This document shows positions 45,962 to 57,800 of a DNA stretch of 64,000 bases, one piece after another; positions within the stretch are counted from its first letter, which is position 1, and each line of letters opens with the position of its first letter. Source of the DNA: Pantoea sp. Ep11b. GTDB taxonomy: Bacteria > Pseudomonadota > Gammaproteobacteria > Enterobacterales > Enterobacteriaceae. The notes beneath the pieces are model-generated. The model searched no databases. It saw only the letters and a list, made by a program, of their open reading frames with translations, and was not told the DNA's origin. Location: the NCBI RefSeq assembly GCF_040783975.1, contig NZ_CP160632.1, positions 62,001 to 126,000 on the forward strand. The letters are read 5' to 3'. Both the position numbers and the translations under genes were made by a program.

Positions 45962-46801
45962 TCAGCGCAGTGGTGCATTAGCCTGCAATCCATCCAGTTC
46001 GCGGACGTCATGACTGCAGAAAAAGGTAATCTCACCTCCATGCTGGCAGGAGAGATCCCGCAGTCGCTGCTGATTATGCCGCCTGGCCCGGTTATCCATT
46101 CCCATCATCCACTGGTAAAAGCGCAGCCCCGGCGTGCAGTGGCGCGTCTGCTGGCGCATCTCACCGCGATAAAACCAGGCATCGCCGCCGTGCAACAGCC
46201 AGCCATCGGGCTGCCGGATGGCGATACCCGCGTGACCGGGTGTATGGCCTGCCAGCGGCACCAGCAGAATCTCTGGCGGCAGGTCACGCAGGCGATTGAC
46301 GGCCTCAAAACCAAACCAGGTTTCTCCCTGCGGCTGATAGGTTTCCCACTGGCTGATCCCGCCCCATTGTCCTGGACGGTAACGTTCACGCGACAGCCAG
46401 CTATGACGGCGATGGGCGGTATCAACCTCCTGCTGCAACAGATGGAGGCGCGCCTGCGGAAAATCGGTCAGCCCGCCGGCATGGTCAAAATCGAGATGGG
46501 TCAGGATGATATGGCGTACATCTTCCGCCCGGAATCCCCGCGCCGTGATCTGGGACAGCGCAGTGAGATCGTCGCGTCGCTGAATATTGTTCAGCGCACG
46601 AAAAAAGCCGGACAGACGGCTGCCGGGCGCATGGACATCCTGCCGTCCGAATCCGGTATCCACCAGCACCAGCCCATCGCGGTCGGTCTCGATTAGCAGA
46701 CAGTGGCAGACCAGATGCGCCCTGAGGCCTTTGCTGAATCCATCGTAGAACGCGCCGCCCAGCGGGCACATACAGCCGCAGTTAAGATGGTGAATTTTCA
46801 T
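45962..46801 (-). CDS. Metallo-beta-lactamase-fold hydrolase
   Basis: A 279-residue protein with the complete dizinc site: ILTHLDFDHAGGL (HxxDHx type), PLAGHTPGH and LLHGGDAWF, and SHD near the C-terminus. The opening MKIHHLNCGCMCPLGG is seen in a group of MBL proteins related to lactone hydrolases; HLDFDHAGG resembles the HLHFDHAGG of acyl-homoserine lactonases, but the likeness is not enough to claim that activity. ATG 46801 has GGAGC upstream. It stands alone and is convergent with the uvrA2-like gene. Confidence 0.85.
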   Translation of the reverse strand: MKIHHLNCGCMCPLGGAFYDGFSKGLRAHLVCHCLLIETDRDGLVLVDTGFGRQDVHAPGSRLSGFFRALNNIQRRDDLTALSQITARGFRAEDVRHIILTHLDFDHAGGLTDFPQARLHLLQQEVDTAHRRHSWLSRERYRPGQWGGISQWETYQPQGETWFGFEAVNRLRDLPPEILLVPLAGHTPGHAGIAIRQPDGWLLHGGDAWFYRGEMRQQTRHCTPGLRFYQWMMGMDNRARRHNQQRLRDLSCQHGGEITFFCSHDVRELDGLQANAPLR

Positions 46802-46961
46802 CGAAGCTCCATTGCGTTAACGGGAAATGATCCGAGGCGGGTGCCGTCCGGCACACAGATCTCAGCCTGGCTATAGAGTGTAGAGAGGGTTGGAGCAGTA
46901 GGCGGAGCGGTGAAGCGGATAACCGGTCAGGATTGTCGGTTATCCGCCAGAAAACGGAAGA

Positions 46962-48275
46962 TTAACGGTGGAACAGCGGGAAAGCGCCGGTGATCAGGCC
47001 GCCCGCCATCAGGACGAGACTGACCAGAATTCCCCACTTGATGGCAAAACGCTGGTGGTCACCGATATCAACCTTCGCCAGGCCAACCAGCAGGTAAACG
47101 GATGGCACCAGCGGGCTCAGCAGGTGGAATGGCTGACCGACGATAGATGCGCGGGCGATCTCTTCTGCGGTAATGCCGTAGCTGGCCGCCGTCTGGGCGA
47201 TCACCGGGAGAATGCCGAAGTAAAAGGCGTCATTCGACATAAAGAAGGTGAAAGGCAGGCTGACCAGCGCGGTAAAGAGCGCCAGGTAAGGCCCGAAGCT
47301 GTGTGGGATCACCGCCAGCAGGCTCTTCGCCATCGCATCGACCATGCCGGTCCCGGAGAGGATCCCGGTGAAAATGCCCGCGGCAAAAATCAGCGAGGTC
47401 ACTGCCAGCACGTTTCCGGCGTGCGCGCTGATGCGGGCTTTCTGCTCCTCCAGCGTCGGATAGTTGAGCATGACGGCAATCGCAAACGCCAGCATAAACA
47501 GGATCTGAATCGGCATTAAGCCGATGACCAGCAGCACCAGCAGCACGGTGGTCAGAATGAAGTTCGGCCAGAACATCTTTGGACGGCGGTTGGCGGCGCA
47601 CTCTTCGGCGTCGCCCAGCCCCAGCTCAATGTTGTCCAGATGATGCTCTTTCATGCTCATCACGCCTAAACGCTTACGCTCACGCAGACCAAACAGCACC
47701 GCCATCGCCACCAGACTGGCGCACGCCAGCAGCATGGCAGGCAGCATTGGAATAAAGATGTCGAGAGCGTCGATGCGCAGCGCCGCGGCAGCACGGGCCG
47801 TCGGTCCGCCCCAGGGTGAGAGGTTCATGATACCGCTGGCGAGATTGACCAGGCAGGTCATCATCAGTACGTTCATACCCAGCCGGTGATAGAGCGGCAG
47901 GAAAGCGGCAATGGCGATCATATAGGTGGTCGAACTGTCACCATCCAGCGAGACCAGCAGGGTTAAAATCGCCGTTCCCACCAGCACTTTGAGCGGGTCT
48001 CCGCGCACCAGCCGGAGAATAAAACGCACCAGCGGATCAAACAGTCCGGCATCGATCATCAGACCGAAATAGAGTATGGAGAAGGTCAGCATCACGCCGG
48101 TGGGGGCCAGTTTTTTGACGCCATCCAGCATCATGGCACCCAGGCCCGCGTGAAAACCGCCTATCAGCGCAAACAGGGTGGGGATCAGGATCAGCGCAAT
48201 CAGGGCGGACATGCGCCTGGTCATGATCAGGTACATGAAGCAGACCACCATGGAAAAACCCAGTATCGTCAGCAA
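46962..48275 (-). CDS. CitMHS-family citrate (Mg-citrate):proton symporter
   Basis: A 437-residue inner-membrane transporter with 11-12 hydrophobic segments, starting LTILGFSMVVCFMYLIMTRR. I prefer TTG 48275 because GAGGG lies eight bases upstream and family members begin M-L-x-x-L-G-F; a GTG at 48290 would add five residues. Recognisable pieces are LDGDSSTTYMIAIAAFLPLY, NLSPWGGPTARAAAAL and the cytosolic loop KRLGVMSMKEHHLDN. CitMHS proteins import citrate with a divalent metal and a proton. No regulator is adjacent. Confidence 0.9.
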   Translation of the reverse strand: MLTILGFSMVVCFMYLIMTRRMSALIALILIPTLFALIGGFHAGLGAMMLDGVKKLAPTGVMLTFSILYFGLMIDAGLFDPLVRFILRLVRGDPLKVLVGTAILTLLVSLDGDSSTTYMIAIAAFLPLYHRLGMNVLMMTCLVNLASGIMNLSPWGGPTARAAAALRIDALDIFIPMLPAMLLACASLVAMAVLFGLRERKRLGVMSMKEHHLDNIELGLGDAEECAANRRPKMFWPNFILTTVLLVLLVIGLMPIQILFMLAFAIAVMLNYPTLEEQKARISAHAGNVLAVTSLIFAAGIFTGILSGTGMVDAMAKSLLAVIPHSFGPYLALFTALVSLPFTFFMSNDAFYFGILPVIAQTAASYGITAEEIARASIVGQPFHLLSPLVPSVYLLVGLAKVDIGDHQRFAIKWGILVSLVLMAGGLITGAFPLFHR

Positions 48276-48571
48276 AGTAACAGCCCTCACAATGGTGTAA
48301 AAGTTATAGAAAAGTTATCTTCAGGCAGGAGAATTCAGGTAATTACTTAGCCTGATAACGATTAAGCTATTGTTTTAGTTAACCCTGCACAGAAAGCTGA
48401 TAGTAAAGAGTTATCAGGATTTAGCATTTATTTAACAAAAAAAGGTGATCGCCATCATTCTTAAACGAATCTTAAACGAGAATGTGTGATCGGGATCAAA
48501 GGGAACGACAGCGTTATCCGGCCTCCAGGGCCAGCACAGCGTGGGATCAGAAGTGGTGATGCGGGTGCGGG
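48276..48571. other. Intergenic region between fliC and the citrate transporter gene
   Basis: About 300 bases containing the transporter promoter region, AT-rich at 48300-48480. No specific box is certain. Confidence 0.4.
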
Positions 48572-48599
48572 AAAAAAGGCTGAAGCGGAATGCTCAGCC
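48572..48599 (-). terminator. Rho-independent terminator of the flagellin gene
   Basis: Minus strand: GGCTGA, a ten-base loop, TCAGCC and six T residues, a few bases past the flagellin stop. Confidence 0.85.
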
Positions 48600-48610
48600 C
48601 TTTCAGAAGG

Positions 48611-50062
48611 TTAGCTGCCTAACAACTGGATAATCATCTCCGGCGTTTTACTGGTCATCTTACTGACGGCCGTCTGACCCTGCTGGATGATCTGGCTGCG
48701 CGCCAGCTGGCTTGCTTCTTCAGCATAATCGGCATCCTGAATACGGCTGCGTGCGGCGGCGGTATCCACACCCTGCTGCGCTAACACGTTACGGTTCGAC
48801 TCGTAGCGATTGATCTTAGCGCCATAGAGGGACTGATAGCCGCTGACCTTCGCCAGCGCGCCATCCAGCGCCGTCATCGTGACAGTGATATCACCACTGG
48901 TCAGCAGCGTCGTGTTGTTCAGCCCCAGTGCTTTGGTGTCTGACGGCGTTGCGGGAATGCTATCCGACTGCACCGGCTGACCATAATCGGCGCTGGTGAT
49001 AACTTCCAGCGGGCGGCTCTCATGGGGCGGAGTGCCGGGCACGCCTTTGGGCTCCGGCAGGTTTCCCCAGGTCAGGTTCGCGGTGAAGGAGCCGTTGCCC
49101 ACAACAACCACAATCAGATCTTCAGTGACGGTATCCAGCGAAATACGCTCCAGCCGGGTACCGGTGTTGGTGCCGTTATTGAAATCGCCGCTGGCGACAT
49201 CTTCATAGCGATCGCCGTCACCGCTGTAGGTGATATTCATGCCGTTGTAGCTGCTGCTGTTACTGCCCGCCAGCGCCCAGCTCGTCCCCCCTTCCAGCAG
49301 CTGCGAGCTGTCATAGGTCGCGCCGGGGGTGAAACCGTTCTTGCTGGTCAGCAGCCGGGCGTCCGCGGTTGCTGCATCGTTTATGCCTTTGCTGCTCCAG
49401 GTGTAGTCGGGCGCGGAACCATCAAGCGGCGTTCCGGCCAGATGCTTTCCATCACGGGTAAACAGCTGAAGGTCATCATCCTGTCCCAGAGAGTCGATGG
49501 TGATGGATATGCCCGTCGATCCTGCCGGAATATAGGCCAGCGGAATAACGCCGGAGGTAAACGAGTAGCTTTTGCCCGCCACCGGGAATTTTGTGTTTAT
49601 CGGGTCGACGTTACCCAGTTTAGCGGGTGGCAGATCGGGATTATTGGTCGCCAGCGGGTAGCGGCCAAAAATTTCGGTCTGATCGGCGATGTCGTTGATG
49701 CCAGCCAGGATCTGCTGATACTGGTCGTTGACGCTTTGCCTGTCGGCGTCGGACAGTGTACCGTTCGCGGCCTGAACGGAAAGTGCGCGAGCCTGGACCA
49801 GCATATTGACGATACTGCTCAGGCCGCCATCGGCGGTCTGGGAGTAGCTGATCGCGTCATTAAGGCCACGCGCCACCACCGCATCGGCGTTGATGTTGGC
49901 CGTCATGCGGTTGGCAATCGCCTGACCCGCCGCGTCATCTTTTGCACTGTTAATCCGCATCCCTGATGATAAGCGTTCAATCGTTCGTCCAAGAATCGAC
50001 TCAGTGCTGTACCGCGCATTGTTCAGGTTAGCGGCGGCTTCGTTATGATTGATGGTTAACAT
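48611..50062 (-). CDS. fliC: Orphan flagellin with unusual central domain
   Basis: A 483-residue flagellin. The N-terminal D0/D1 region (about 1-135) has IERLSSGMRINSAKDDAAGQ and ANRMTANINADAVVARGLND; the C-terminal D1/D0 region (about 400-483) has NRNVLAQQGVDTAAARSRIQ and ADYAEEASQLARSQIIQQGQ. The middle (about 136-390) is not an enterobacterial D2/D3 domain: YSFTSGVIPLAYIPAGSTGI, ISITIDSLGQDDDLQLFTRD and LEGGTSWALAGSNSSSYNGM resemble a beta-sandwich of the pre-peptidase C-terminal (PPC) type. It may be glycan-binding or antigenically distinct. It has its own sigma-28 promoter and terminator. No canonical ribosome site precedes the ATG. No other flagellar structural genes are in the window. 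Confidence 0.92.
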   Translation of the reverse strand: MLTINHNEAAANLNNARYSTESILGRTIERLSSGMRINSAKDDAAGQAIANRMTANINADAVVARGLNDAISYSQTADGGLSSIVNMLVQARALSVQAANGTLSDADRQSVNDQYQQILAGINDIADQTEIFGRYPLATNNPDLPPAKLGNVDPINTKFPVAGKSYSFTSGVIPLAYIPAGSTGISITIDSLGQDDDLQLFTRDGKHLAGTPLDGSAPDYTWSSKGINDAATADARLLTSKNGFTPGATYDSSQLLEGGTSWALAGSNSSSYNGMNITYSGDGDRYEDVASGDFNNGTNTGTRLERISLDTVTEDLIVVVVGNGSFTANLTWGNLPEPKGVPGTPPHESRPLEVITSADYGQPVQSDSIPATPSDTKALGLNNTTLLTSGDITVTMTALDGALAKVSGYQSLYGAKINRYESNRNVLAQQGVDTAAARSRIQDADYAEEASQLARSQIIQQGQTAVSKMTSKTPEMIIQLLGS

Positions 50063-50094
50063 AGTCGCTTCGGACAGGGAGAGGAGTCTCTGAT

Positions 50095-50121
50095 TTATCG
50101 GCAGGGTGATAAGCAGCTTTA
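50095..50121 (-). promoter_or_regulatory. Sigma-28 (FliA) promoter of the flagellin gene
   Basis: Minus strand: TAAA (50121-50118), a 15-base spacer and GCCGATAA (50102-50095), an exact consensus match. The predicted leader to ATG 50062 is about 26 bases. Confidence 0.9.
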
Positions 50122-50219
50122 ATCGCTGAGGCAGCAGAATGCGCAGAAAAAGGGCAACACGCTGATGATTAACCGCTTTTCAAATAAAAAAAAATTAACG
50201 TTTACCTGAACGGAAAGGG

Positions 50220-50247
50220 CGCCTGTTGCGTCAAGGTGCAACAGGCG
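50220..50247 (-). terminator. Hairpin after budC
   Basis: CGCCTGTTGC and GCAACAGGCG form a perfect 10-bp stem with an 8-base loop just after the budC stop; a pyrimidine-rich CCCTTTCC follows. Confidence 0.7.
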
Positions 50248-50254
50248 ATGAGCA

Positions 50255-51052
<798 letters not shown>

Positions 51053-52732
51053 TTAAAGAATCTGGCTCAGATGCAGCTGACCCATCAGGAGCGGGTTGTC
51101 GGCGTAATCGACCGGCACGGCCACGACCGCTGGACCCTGAACATCCATCGCCTGACGCAGCATCGGTTCCAGTTCGGCTGCCCGGGTTACGGCAAAGCCC
51201 GCCGCGCCAAACGCTTCGGCGTAGGCTTTGAAATCGATCGGGCCAAAGTTGACGCCTGAGACGCGCTGATACTTTTTCTCCTCCTGCATCGCCACCATGT
51301 TGTAAGCGTTATCCACCCAGACGATATGCAGAATATTGGCTTTCAGGCGCACGGCCGTTTCCAGCTCCATGCTGGACTGCAGGAAGCCGCCGTCGCCGGA
51401 GACCGACACCACCTTGCGCTGCGGATCGACCAGCCAGGCCCCAATCGCCCACGGCAGTGCCACGCCCATCGTCTGCTGACCGTTCGAGATCATGATCTGA
51501 CGGGCACGGAAGCTGTAGAGGTAGCGGGCGATCCAGATGTGGAAGCTGCCCATATCGACCGTCAGGCTCACGTCGCTGTTGATGATGTCCTGCATGGCGC
51601 GCACGATGCGCAGGGGATGCAGGGCGAACTGGTTGAGGCTGGCCCCCTGCATCGCCAGTAATTTACGCTGCTGCTGCCGATCCTCCAGGATGCTGGCCGC
51701 TTCCGGGGTCAGCTGCAGCGGGGTGGTGATCCGTGCCGCCAGTTTGCGCACCGTGGCGGCGATGTCGCCCACCAGTTCGGCATCCGGCAGATAACGGTTG
51801 TCGGCCTCAGCCGGGATAACGTCGATATGGATCAGGGTGGCGCTGCCGCTGTTCCACATCGCCGGTTCATATTCCACCGGGCTGTAGCCGATGGTGATGA
51901 CGAGGTCAGCCTGTTGCAGCAGCCGATCGCCCGCCTGGTTGTTAAACAGGCCGACGCGTCCGGCGAAACGTGAGAAGTGCTCCTGTCTGACCGCCCCTGC
52001 TGCCTGATAGGTGCTGGTCACCGGAATATGACTGCGGGTCTGCAGGTCGTGGATCGCCTCGCTGTTCTCTGGCTGACTCGCCATCAGGCCCAGCAGGATG
52101 ACCGGATTTTTTGCCCCGGCAATCGCCCGGCTGACCGCGTCGATCATCGCATCGGGCGCGGCACCCAGCACCGGGCGGCCTTTGCTGCTCAGCGCCTTGC
52201 CGGTCACCGGCTGGTCGACAATATCCTGCGGCAGGCTGATAAAGGCACCGCCGCCCCGGCCATGTTCGGCGTGACGAAAGGCGTTCGACAGACATTCAGA
52301 AAGCGCCGCGGGATCGGTGACCTCAACGGCATATTTGGTGACCGGGCGAAACATCGCCACCGTGTCCATGCTCTGATGGACCTGCTTGGCACTGTCGGAG
52401 CGTTTGACCTGGCCGCCGAGGGCGACCACCGGATCCCCTTCGCTGGTGGCGGTGGCCATACCGGTGATCAGGTTGGAGCAGCCCGGCCCGGAAGTGACCA
52501 GTGCCACGCCCGCATTACCGGTGAGACGGCCTACCGCAGCGGCCATAAACGCGGCGTTAGCTTCATGGCGAACCGGAATGGTCCGGATAGAGGAGTCCAG
52601 CAGCGAATCAAAAACCTTGTCGATTTTTGCGCCAGGAATACCAAAGACATGCTGCACGCCCTGCGCTTCCAGCTGCGCAACCACCAGGTCAGCGCCGCAG
52701 GTCCAGAGCGTGGTATCGGTTGGAGTTTTCAT
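51053..52732 (-). CDS. budB: Catabolic acetolactate synthase BudB/AlsS
   Basis: A 559-residue thiamin-diphosphate enzyme that condenses two pyruvates to alpha-acetolactate. N-terminal motif [20 protein letters not shown] with the family catalytic region, [20 protein letters not shown], then the central domain, and the ThDP-Mg site [20 protein letters not shown] with a downstream Asn. The catabolic type lacks a regulatory subunit, and none is next to it. It lies 15 bases after the budA stop and 25 bases before budC; a GAGGAAAG site precedes ATG 52732. Confidence 0.96.
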   Translation of the reverse strand: MKTPTDTTLWTCGADLVVAQLEAQGVQHVFGIPGAKIDKVFDSLLDSSIRTIPVRHEANAAFMAAAVGRLTGNAGVALVTSGPGCSNLITGMATATSEGDPVVALGGQVKRSDSAKQVHQSMDTVAMFRPVTKYAVEVTDPAALSECLSNAFRHAEHGRGGGAFISLPQDIVDQPVTGKALSSKGRPVLGAAPDAMIDAVSRAIAGAKNPVILLGLMASQPENSEAIHDLQTRSHIPVTSTYQAAGAVRQEHFSRFAGRVGLFNNQAGDRLLQQADLVITIGYSPVEYEPAMWNSGSATLIHIDVIPAEADNRYLPDAELVGDIAATVRKLAARITTPLQLTPEAASILEDRQQQRKLLAMQGASLNQFALHPLRIVRAMQDIINSDVSLTVDMGSFHIWIARYLYSFRARQIMISNGQQTMGVALPWAIGAWLVDPQRKVVSVSGDGGFLQSSMELETAVRLKANILHIVWVDNAYNMVAMQEEKKYQRVSGVNFGPIDFKAYAEAFGAAGFAVTRAAELEPMLRQAMDVQGPAVVAVPVDYADNPLLMGQLHLSQIL

Positions 52733-52746
52733 CGTCTTTCCTCTGA

Positions 52747-53529
52747 TTAGCTTTCTACCGCGCGAATCGCGGCGTCAAGATTGGCGGGGTTCAGGTCGGC
52801 ATTCAGAAAGTCGCTGTCCTGCGGTAAATCCACGACCAGCTTGCTGATGGCACCGAAGGTGAGGGTGCCCCGCTCCAGCGCGTAGTCGAGAATGTGACCC
52901 CCTCCCTGGCGGTCGTCGGTAATGAAATGTTCATGATAGCCCGCGACGTTGATCCCCTGCATATACTGCGGCGTGCGGAAACCAATCAGCTCGCCCGCGC
53001 GCTGGCGAAAAGCAAAGGTGGGCTGGTCGCCCAGGACTTCCGGCATTGAGCGATAGGGACGGCACTGGCACGGCACGGTGCGGGTGTCGACGCGGCTGAA
53101 ATGACCGCTGATACGCAGCGCGCAGAACTGGTTATCAGAGGTGATCTGGCGATCGATCACCTGATGAATCGCCTCACGTGACAGCGGCTGGTCAAACTCA
53201 TAGCGGTGCTGCGGTCGGAAAAAGGTCATCACCGCAAACGGGGTTTTCTGTGCCGGGTCGGCCGGATGGGCGCTGCCGTCGGCATGCAGCTGATAGACCT
53301 TGCTGTCGAACGCGATCATCTCGCCATCCAGCCGGTTAAAGGTGCCCAGACCGAAGTCACCTTTGCGCAACAGGTCAGCGATTCTGACATTACCGTCGTA
53401 CACGCCGCTCAGCAGCGCACTCATCAGAGAGGTCTGATAGATAACACTTTCTGGTGCATCCTGAGAAAGTTTCAGGACGGTGTGTTTGAGTTGATCCTCA
53501 CAGGAACAATCAGTTACATAATTGCTCAT
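52747..53529 (-). CDS. budA: Alpha-acetolactate decarboxylase BudA
   Basis: A 260-residue metalloenzyme that decarboxylates alpha-acetolactate to acetoin. Start ATG 53529 ([20 protein letters not shown]) has GAGG six bases upstream; an in-frame ATG four codons earlier is possible. Typical stretches are [40 protein letters not shown] and the zinc-binding [20 protein letters not shown] with HxH and a third His. First gene of budABC, divergent from budR. Confidence 0.95.
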   Translation of the reverse strand: MSNYVTDCSCEDQLKHTVLKLSQDAPESVIYQTSLMSALLSGVYDGNVRIADLLRKGDFGLGTFNRLDGEMIAFDSKVYQLHADGSAHPADPAQKTPFAVMTFFRPQHRYEFDQPLSREAIHQVIDRQITSDNQFCALRISGHFSRVDTRTVPCQCRPYRSMPEVLGDQPTFAFRQRAGELIGFRTPQYMQGINVAGYHEHFITDDRQGGGHILDYALERGTLTFGAISKLVVDLPQDSDFLNADLNPANLDAAIRAVES

Positions 53530-53633
53530 TTGATGCCTCATCGAATAACCGTTAAGCCGTGTTAACCTAATGGTGAACCGATTCCGCTGTCGGGTCCAAT
53601 AGCGAAACCTGTTAACTTTGAGACGTTTTTGAT

Positions 53634-54539
53634 ATGGAACTGCGCCATCTGCGTTATTTTGTTGCCGTTGCTGAGACGCTTCACTTTACCCGGGCCGCCG
53701 AAATGCTGGGGATTTCGCAGCCGCCCCTGAGTCAGCAGATACTGCGGCTGGAGCAGGAGATTGGCACGCCGCTGTTAAAGCGGCTGACACGCGGGGTAGA
53801 GCTGACGGAAGCGGGGGAAGCCTTTCTGGCGGATGCGGTGCAGATCGTGCAGCTTGCCGACCAGGCGCTGGAGAATGCGCGCGGCATCGCGCGTGGGATC
53901 AGCGGTCAGCTCTCGCTGGGGTTTGCCAGCTCGGTGGCGTTTAATCCGCGCATCTTTACCCTGATCCGTCAGTTTACGGCGCGTTATCCGGCGATGACGC
54001 TCCTGACGCGGGAAGAGAACATGGCCCTGCTGATGCAGGATCTGCAGGAGGGATTGCTGGATGCCGCCTTTATCCGGCTGCCATGTGAAAGCAGCAAGGC
54101 ATTTAATCTGCGCGTCATCTCTACGGAAAAAATGCTCATTGCCCTGCCGCGCAGCCATCCCCTCAGCGGCACGCCTGTGCTGGCGCTCTCCGCGCTGGCG
54201 GATGAGACGCTGATTATCTTTCCGCGCGACGTTTCACCCAGCCTTTATGAGCTGATCGTAACGGCCTGTCTGCGGGCCGGGTTCGCCCGTCATACTTTTC
54301 AGCAGGCGCCGCAGATCACCACTTCGCTGGGGATGGTTGCGGCGGGCTGCGGCATCGCGCTGGTTCCGGAGTCGATGCGCTGCGTCGATAACCCCGAGGT
54401 CCGCTTCAGCGACATTGAAAACAACACGCTGTTTACGGATGTTGCCTTTGCCTGGCGTCGCCATCATCCGTCAAAGGCGGTTCTGCATCTGCTGGCGCTG
54501 TTGCCGGACTCCCCGGCTGCCCCGGGCGACGCCGGTTGA
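53634..54539 (+). CDS. budR: LysR-type activator of the bud operon
   Basis: A 301-residue LysR regulator. The N-terminal HTH is classic: MELRHLRYFVAVAETLHFTR, then AAEMLGISQPPLSQQILRLE. The effector domain follows (GQLSLGFASSVAFNPRIFTL, ARHTFQQAPQITTSLGMVAA). It is divergently transcribed from budA, the normal place for BudR/AlsR, with a 104-base shared region containing GTTAAC-rich half-sites. BudR/AlsR respond to acetate and low pH. No ribosome site is strong (GACG TTTTTGAT). Confidence 0.88.
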   Translation: MELRHLRYFVAVAETLHFTRAAEMLGISQPPLSQQILRLEQEIGTPLLKRLTRGVELTEAGEAFLADAVQIVQLADQALENARGIARGISGQLSLGFASSVAFNPRIFTLIRQFTARYPAMTLLTREENMALLMQDLQEGLLDAAFIRLPCESSKAFNLRVISTEKMLIALPRSHPLSGTPVLALSALADETLIIFPRDVSPSLYELIVTACLRAGFARHTFQQAPQITTSLGMVAAGCGIALVPESMRCVDNPEVRFSDIENNTLFTDVAFAWRRHHPSKAVLHLLALLPDSPAAPGDAG

Positions 54540-54610
54540 TAAGCGGCAGCTATCGTACTGAAAACAATAACCAGCTGGCGGCAGGGTGCCGGGAAGCCAA
54601 TAATCGGGGC

Positions 54611-54856
54611 ATGACAACATACCGCGTAAGAGTCGGGTTTCATAACCCGTCAGCCCTGACATTCAGGCAACTGGACGAAATTCTTGAGCCGCAGCGATTC
54701 TGGCGAACAGACTCTGCCGGCGGCCGGTTCCGCTATTTCATGGAGTATGAGTACCAGTCTGACGTGCGCGACCTCTGTTCGGTCTGCTCGCTGGCCTACA
54801 GTCAGGCCTGCAAAGTCAGAAAGTGCCCGCTGATACTGGTCGAGGTGATGAACTGA
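54611..54856 (+). CDS. Hypothetical small protein
   Basis: An 81-residue protein, start ATG 54611 with CGGGG upstream (MTTYRVRVGFHNPSALTFRQ). The C-terminal half has four Cys (CSVC, YSQACKVRKC) that could bind a metal. I do not recognise a family. It lies between budR and the convergent RND pump gene, ending in a strong hairpin. Confidence 0.5.
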   Translation: MTTYRVRVGFHNPSALTFRQLDEILEPQRFWRTDSAGGRFRYFMEYEYQSDVRDLCSVCSLAYSQACKVRKCPLILVEVMN

Positions 54857-54858
54857 CT

Positions 54859-54882
54859 GCCGCCAGCGATCCCGCTGGCGGC
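54859..54882. terminator. Bidirectional hairpin between convergent genes
   Basis: GCCGCCAGCG, loop ATCC, CGCTGGCGGC: a perfect 10-bp stem between the hypothetical gene and the RND gene stops. No T-run. Confidence 0.65.
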
Positions 54883-54885
54883 GGT

Positions 54886-57800
54886 TCAGCGCGCACTGCG
54901 CTGCAACAGCAGGCTTAACGCCGCAGGCAGTACCGTGAGCGTCACCAGCGTTGCGCTGATCAGTCCCCCGATAATCGCCAGCGCCATCGGTCCCCAGAAC
55001 ACCTGATGGGCAATCGGGATCATGCCGAGGATAGCCGCACAGGCGGTCAGCACAATAGGCCGCGCACGGTGATGCGCGGCTTCTCTGATCGCGTCACTGG
55101 CGGGCAGTCCGGCGCGTCGGTTGGCATCTACTTCACTGATCATGATCACCGCATTGCGGATGATAATGCCTGCCAGCGCAATAATGCCCAGCAGCGCCAC
55201 AAATCCCAGCGGTGTTCCCGCCGGAAGCATCGCCAGCACAATACCGGGCAGACCAAACGGCGCCATGCTCAGCGCCAGCAGCATGCCGGAAAAGCGCTGC
55301 AGCTGGAGCATCAGCAGGAGCAGCATGGCGCAGAGCGTGATCGGCAGCAGTGCAAACACCGAACCGTTGCCTTTGTCCGACTCCGCCACCACGCCCCCCT
55401 CTTCGATGCGGTATCCGGCGGGCAGCGTGGCACGCAGCGAGGCAACGGCCGGAGCAAGCTGCTGTGAAACCTGTTCTGCCCGCTGGCCGGGCGCAATATC
55501 CGTCTGTACGGTGATGGCGGCCAGCCGCTGACGTCGCCAGATGACCGGATCATCCACGCCCCAGTTAAGCGTCGCCACCTGCCGCAGCGGGATCTTTTTT
55601 CCGCTGGCATTGGTGATCATGAGTCCGGCCAGCGTGTCAGTATCCTGGCGCTCTGCGTCATTGCTGCGCAGCACCACATCGATCAGCCGGTTGCGATCGC
55701 GCAGGGTGGTCACCACGCTGCCGGACAGCAGGGTGTTCAGCGCCTGGGCTATCGTGTCGGAGGCGAGTCCGGCGGCGCGCGCGGCGGTCTGATTAACCGC
55801 CAGCGTCATGACCCGCTCCGGCTCGCCCGCGGTGAGATTGACGTCGCGGGTCAGCGGAGAGCGGGCAAGCCGCGCCGCCAGCTGGCTGGCAGCCTGCCGC
55901 ACCCGGGCATTGTCCGGGCCGGTGATGCGATATTTCAGCGGCCAGCCCACCGGCGGGCCCAGCTCCAGCGGCGAGACGCGGGTGGTGATGTCACCGAAAT
56001 CCGCCGCCAGCGTCTGTTCCAGCCTGCTGCGCAGTCGATCGCGCGCCGCCAGATCCTTCGCCACCACCACCAGCTGCGCGATGTTCTCATTGTCAGGCAG
56101 CACATCCATCGGCAGATAGAAGCGTATCGCTCCCGAGCCCACGTAACTGGTGAAGTTTGCCACATCCCGATTGCCGCGCAATATCTGTTCCAGCCGGGCG
56201 GTACGGCGGGTGGTTTCCGCCTGGGCCGCGCTGGCAGGCAGCGTCAGGCTGACCAGCAGTTCCGGCCGATCGGAGGCAGGAAAAAATTCACCCTGCATAA
56301 AGCTGGTGGCGTAAAGGCTGACCAGCAGCATCCCCAGGGCCGCGCCAATCGTCACCAGCCGGTAGCGCAGGATACGCTCCAGCAGACGATGATAGCCGCG
56401 CATCAGCCAGCCCGGCTGATGGGCCTTGATTGACGTCGCGGACAGCAGCCAGCAGCCAGTCAGCGGCGAAAAGATCACCGCGACGACCCAGGAGCAGAGC
56501 AGCGCCAGGGTGATCACCACAAACAGGGAGTAGCAATACTCGCCCGCGCTGGAGGCGGCGAATCCGACCGGAATAAAACCGGCGATCATCACCAGCGTCC
56601 CCGTCAGCATCGGGAATGCGGTGGTTTTAAAGGCCCAGGTTGCAGCCTGCCATCGGCTGTCGCCCGCTTCCAGCCGCGCCACCATCGTCTCGACGGTGAT
56701 CATGGCATCATCCACCAGCAGCCCCAGCGCGATGATCAGTGCGCCGAGTGAGATCCGTTGCAGGCCGATGCCTGCCAGTAACATGCCGGTAAAGGTCATC
56801 GCCAGCACCAGCGGGATAGCTGCGGCCACCACCAGCCCGGCACGCAGACCCAGCGAGACAAAGGAGACGGCCAGGACGATGACCACCGCCTCGCCCAGTA
56901 TCCGCACAAACCCGCTGACCGCACTCTTTACTACAGAAGACTGGTCCGCCACGCGGGTGAGGGTAATGCCGTGCGGCAGCTGTTCGGCCAGCGTCTGCAT
57001 GCGTTGATTCAGTTGTTTACCGAAATCGAGCATATTGCCGCTGGCAGCCATGGAGATCGCCAGCCCGATAGCGGGCTGGCCGTTAACCCGGAACGTTGGT
57101 GTCGGGGGGGTGGCCGGTTGCAGAGTGATCGTGGCCAGGTCGGTGAGCGGTATAAAGCGGTCGCCAATATGCAGGGTTATCGCCTGCAGGCTCTCCACGG
57201 AGGTCAGGGTGCCGCTGACCCGCAGCGCGATATTCTCGCGATCGGTGCGCAGGCTGCCTGCCGGAACAACGTCGTTCTGCGCCCGGATGGCATCGCTGAC
57301 CTGCTGCAAATCCAGCCCCATACCGTTGAGCTTGCGCGGAGAAAAGGCGATAACGATCTGCTGCTCCTGTACGCCCAGCAGACGCGTTTTGCCGATGTCG
57401 GGCAGACTGGCGAGACTCCGGCGCAGCGCATCGACCCGATCGCGCAACTCTCTGGCGCTAAACCCCTCTGCGGTAAAGCCATAAATCGTGCCAAAGGTAT
57501 CATCAAATTCGTCGTTAACTGCCGGACCCACCACGCCCTGCGGCAGCGAGGGGGCGACATCCTGCATCTTTTTGCGCAGCTGATACCAGATGCCCGCCAC
57601 CTGCGAGGGCGGTGTGTCATCTCGCAGGTTGACGTAGATGACCGTCCGTCCGGCGCGGGTTTCGCTTTCAACCGCATCCAGTGAGGGGATCTCCTGTACT
57701 TTTTGTTCCAGCACGTCAGTGAGCAGTTGCACCGTGGTGTTCACATCTGCACCGGGCCACTGCGCCGAGATCACCGCCGTTTTGATGGTGAACGCCGGAT

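Noticed and set aside
49022..49966. 314-codon frame antisense to the flagellin gene
   Set aside because: A shadow of fliC, which has both conserved ends and its own promoter and terminator.
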